Positions 6,639-7,446 of a stretch of DNA of 7,446 bases are shown here, piece by piece (the first letter of the stretch is position 1; each line of letters opens with the position of its first letter). The position numbers were made by a program, and so were the translations under genes. This stretch comes from Chthoniobacterales bacterium (lineage in GTDB: Bacteria > Verrucomicrobiota > Verrucomicrobiia > Chthoniobacterales > UBA10450). The notes below the pieces were generated by a model. The model made no database searches and was not told the origin of the DNA. It worked only from the letters and a program-made list of their open reading frames with translations. Location of the stretch: assembly GCA_013812515.1 (NCBI GenBank), contig JACCTI010000248.1:1-7446 (forward strand), in the 5' to 3' direction.

Positions 6639-6661
6639 CTTTTTGGCCTCGTCGGCGGGCA

Positions 6662-7363
6662 TCAGTCGCGCCGATCGCGCACTGACATAAGGTAGAGCAG
6701 GTTACCGAGCGTGGCGACGAATGCGGCAACGTAAGTTAAAGCCGCTGCGTTCAGAACGCGATTCACACCCGCAACTTCCTCGCCCGGCTGCACCATCCCC
6801 ATCTGTTGCAGGATGATTTTCGCACGACGCGAGGCATCGAATTCAACCGGCAGCGTGATTAACTGAAAGGCGAGCAGGATAAGATAGCAGTAGATGCCAA
6901 GTGTGATCAGACCAGTGATGTGGAAGATAAAGCCGCCGAAAATCACGAACGGCAGCATGCGCGAGGCAATGGAGGTCACTGGCACGATGGCCATGCGCCA
7001 CTTCAGCGGGGCGTAGGCTTTGGCATGCTGGATCGCATGCCCCGTCTCGTGCGCAGCGATGCCAAGGGAAGCAACCGAAGGCTCATGGTAAACCTTGGAG
7101 GAAAGGCAAAGCCGTTTGCTGGAGGGATCGTAGTGATCTCCCAGGTAATCGTTAGTCTCGACAACGTCTACGTCCCCGATCTGGGCGGCCTGCAAAATGG
7201 AACGCGCTGCTTCCGCGCCGGTAACATTTGAGCTGGCGCGAACCTCACCCCACTTTTTAAAAGCGCTGCTGACCCGGAATTGCGCCCAGAGCCCGACAAT
7301 CAAGGGCAGCCCCACGAGCAGCAGCCAATTAGAACCGAAGCCGAAACCGGATGAAGGGTACAT
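6662..7363 (-). CDS. Membrane zinc metallopeptidase, YugP/Zn_peptidase_2 type, 233 aa
   Basis: The zinc motif HETGH (residues 105-109, bases 7037-7051) sits in GIAAHETGHAIQHAKAY, typical of the neutral zinc metallopeptidase family of B. subtilis YugP. A likely third zinc ligand is Glu174 in LPVEFDASRRA. Hydrophobic spans lie at about 11-29, 123-147, 148-172 and 206-228, so it is an integral membrane protein. The length (233) is normal for the family, and the natural substrate is unknown. The GTG/ATG choice is clear: the ATG at 7361-7363 is the only start ahead of the first span, though its Shine-Dalgarno is weak. It is the first gene of the four-gene unit, its TGA overlaps a possible ATG of the sigma factor gene by one base, and a sigma-E-like promoter lies just upstream. 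The context suggests proteolysis linked to envelope quality control. Confidence 0.92.
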   Translation of the reverse strand: MYPSSGFGFGSNWLLLVGLPLIVGLWAQFRVSSAFKKWGEVRASSNVTGAEAARSILQAAQIGDVDVVETNDYLGDHYDPSSKRLCLSSKVYHEPSVASLGIAAHETGHAIQHAKAYAPLKWRMAIVPVTSIASRMLPFVIFGGFIFHITGLITLGIYCYLILLAFQLITLPVEFDASRRAKIILQQMGMVQPGEEVAGVNRVLNAAALTYVAAFVATLGNLLYLMSVRDRRD

Positions 7364-7386
7364 AGTTGCTTTAGGATTTGGGTAGA

Positions 7387-7413
7387 TTAGACGCTGGCTG
7401 AGTGGGTCCGTTC
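7387..7413 (-). promoter_or_regulatory. Sigma-E-like (ECF) promoter upstream of the metallopeptidase-sigma operon
   Basis: On the minus strand GAAC (7410-7413) is followed after 18 bases by TCTAA (7387-7391), and the base before it is G, giving GTCTAA. Counting GAACGG as the -35 hexamer, the spacer to TCTAA is 16 bases, the same arrangement as known E. coli sigma-E promoters (GAACTT, 16, TCTGA/TCTAA). The -35 lacks the final TT. Transcription would start about 7380, giving a leader of about 15-20 bases before the ATG at 7363. The placement ahead of an operon that encodes an ECF sigma suggests autoregulation. Confidence 0.5.
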
Positions 7414-7446
7414 ATAAACATCCAGCAGCTACTCACGATTCCGCAT

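Noticed and set aside
7371..7446. Possible C-terminal end of another minus-strand gene (reads ...MNGPTQPASNLPKS, stop at 7371-7373) or a leader peptide
   Set aside because: The fragment is too short to judge and it overlaps the sigma-E-like promoter. No binding site precedes the internal ATGs.
7388..7446. tRNA-Ser/Leu-like D-arm string GGCTGAGTGG near 7396
   Set aside because: No matching acceptor, anticodon or T arms can be drawn, and the D-stem has no partner at the right distance.

Overview
The window reads as chromosomal DNA from a GC-rich, Gram-negative-type bacterium: periplasmic HtrA proteins, a signal peptide ending in an Ala-x-Ala-like site, NAD-dependent ligase and an ECF sigma/anti-sigma pair. 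The small membrane proteins and the N-terminal style of the putative anti-sigma factor remind me of soil Verrucomicrobiota (Chthoniobacterales-like). That is recognition from memory and not a computed placement. I see no mobile elements, rRNA, tRNA or CRISPR.

Layout, left to right. (1) 1-1166, plus strand: the 3' part of an active HtrA/Deg-type serine protease with two PDZ domains; its N-terminus lies outside the window. (2) 1167-1576: a non-coding gap with several GC-rich inverted repeats. (3) 1577-1960, minus strand: two tiny membrane-protein genes, 49 and 73 codons, in tandem. (4) 1961-2311: a divergent intergenic region. (5) 2312-4312, plus strand: complete ligA (NAD-dependent DNA ligase). 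(6) 4313-4385: a short convergent gap rich in inverted repeats. (7) 4386-7363, minus strand: four tightly packed genes, transcribed in the order membrane zinc metallopeptidase (YugP/Zn_peptidase_2 type), ECF sigma factor, putative single-span anti-sigma factor, and a secreted HtrA-like protein with one PDZ domain.

The most interesting part is region 7. The terminal HtrA-like protein has lost all three catalytic triad residues (Ser, Gly and Ala stand where His, Asp and Ser belong), so it looks like a pseudoprotease. The four genes touch or overlap at every junction. Just upstream of the first gene is a sequence that closely resembles an extracytoplasmic-stress (sigma-E type) promoter: GAAC, 18 bases, then TCTAA, preceded by G. 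The likely picture is an autoregulated envelope-stress module analogous in logic to rpoE-rseA-rseB/degS or algU-mucABCD. Here the periplasmic sensor would be a dead HtrA/PDZ protein and a membrane metallopeptidase is co-encoded. The anti-sigma factor ends in Leu-Arg-Phe, a possible PDZ ligand. The operon structure and the residue losses are visible in the sequence; the regulatory circuit is inference.
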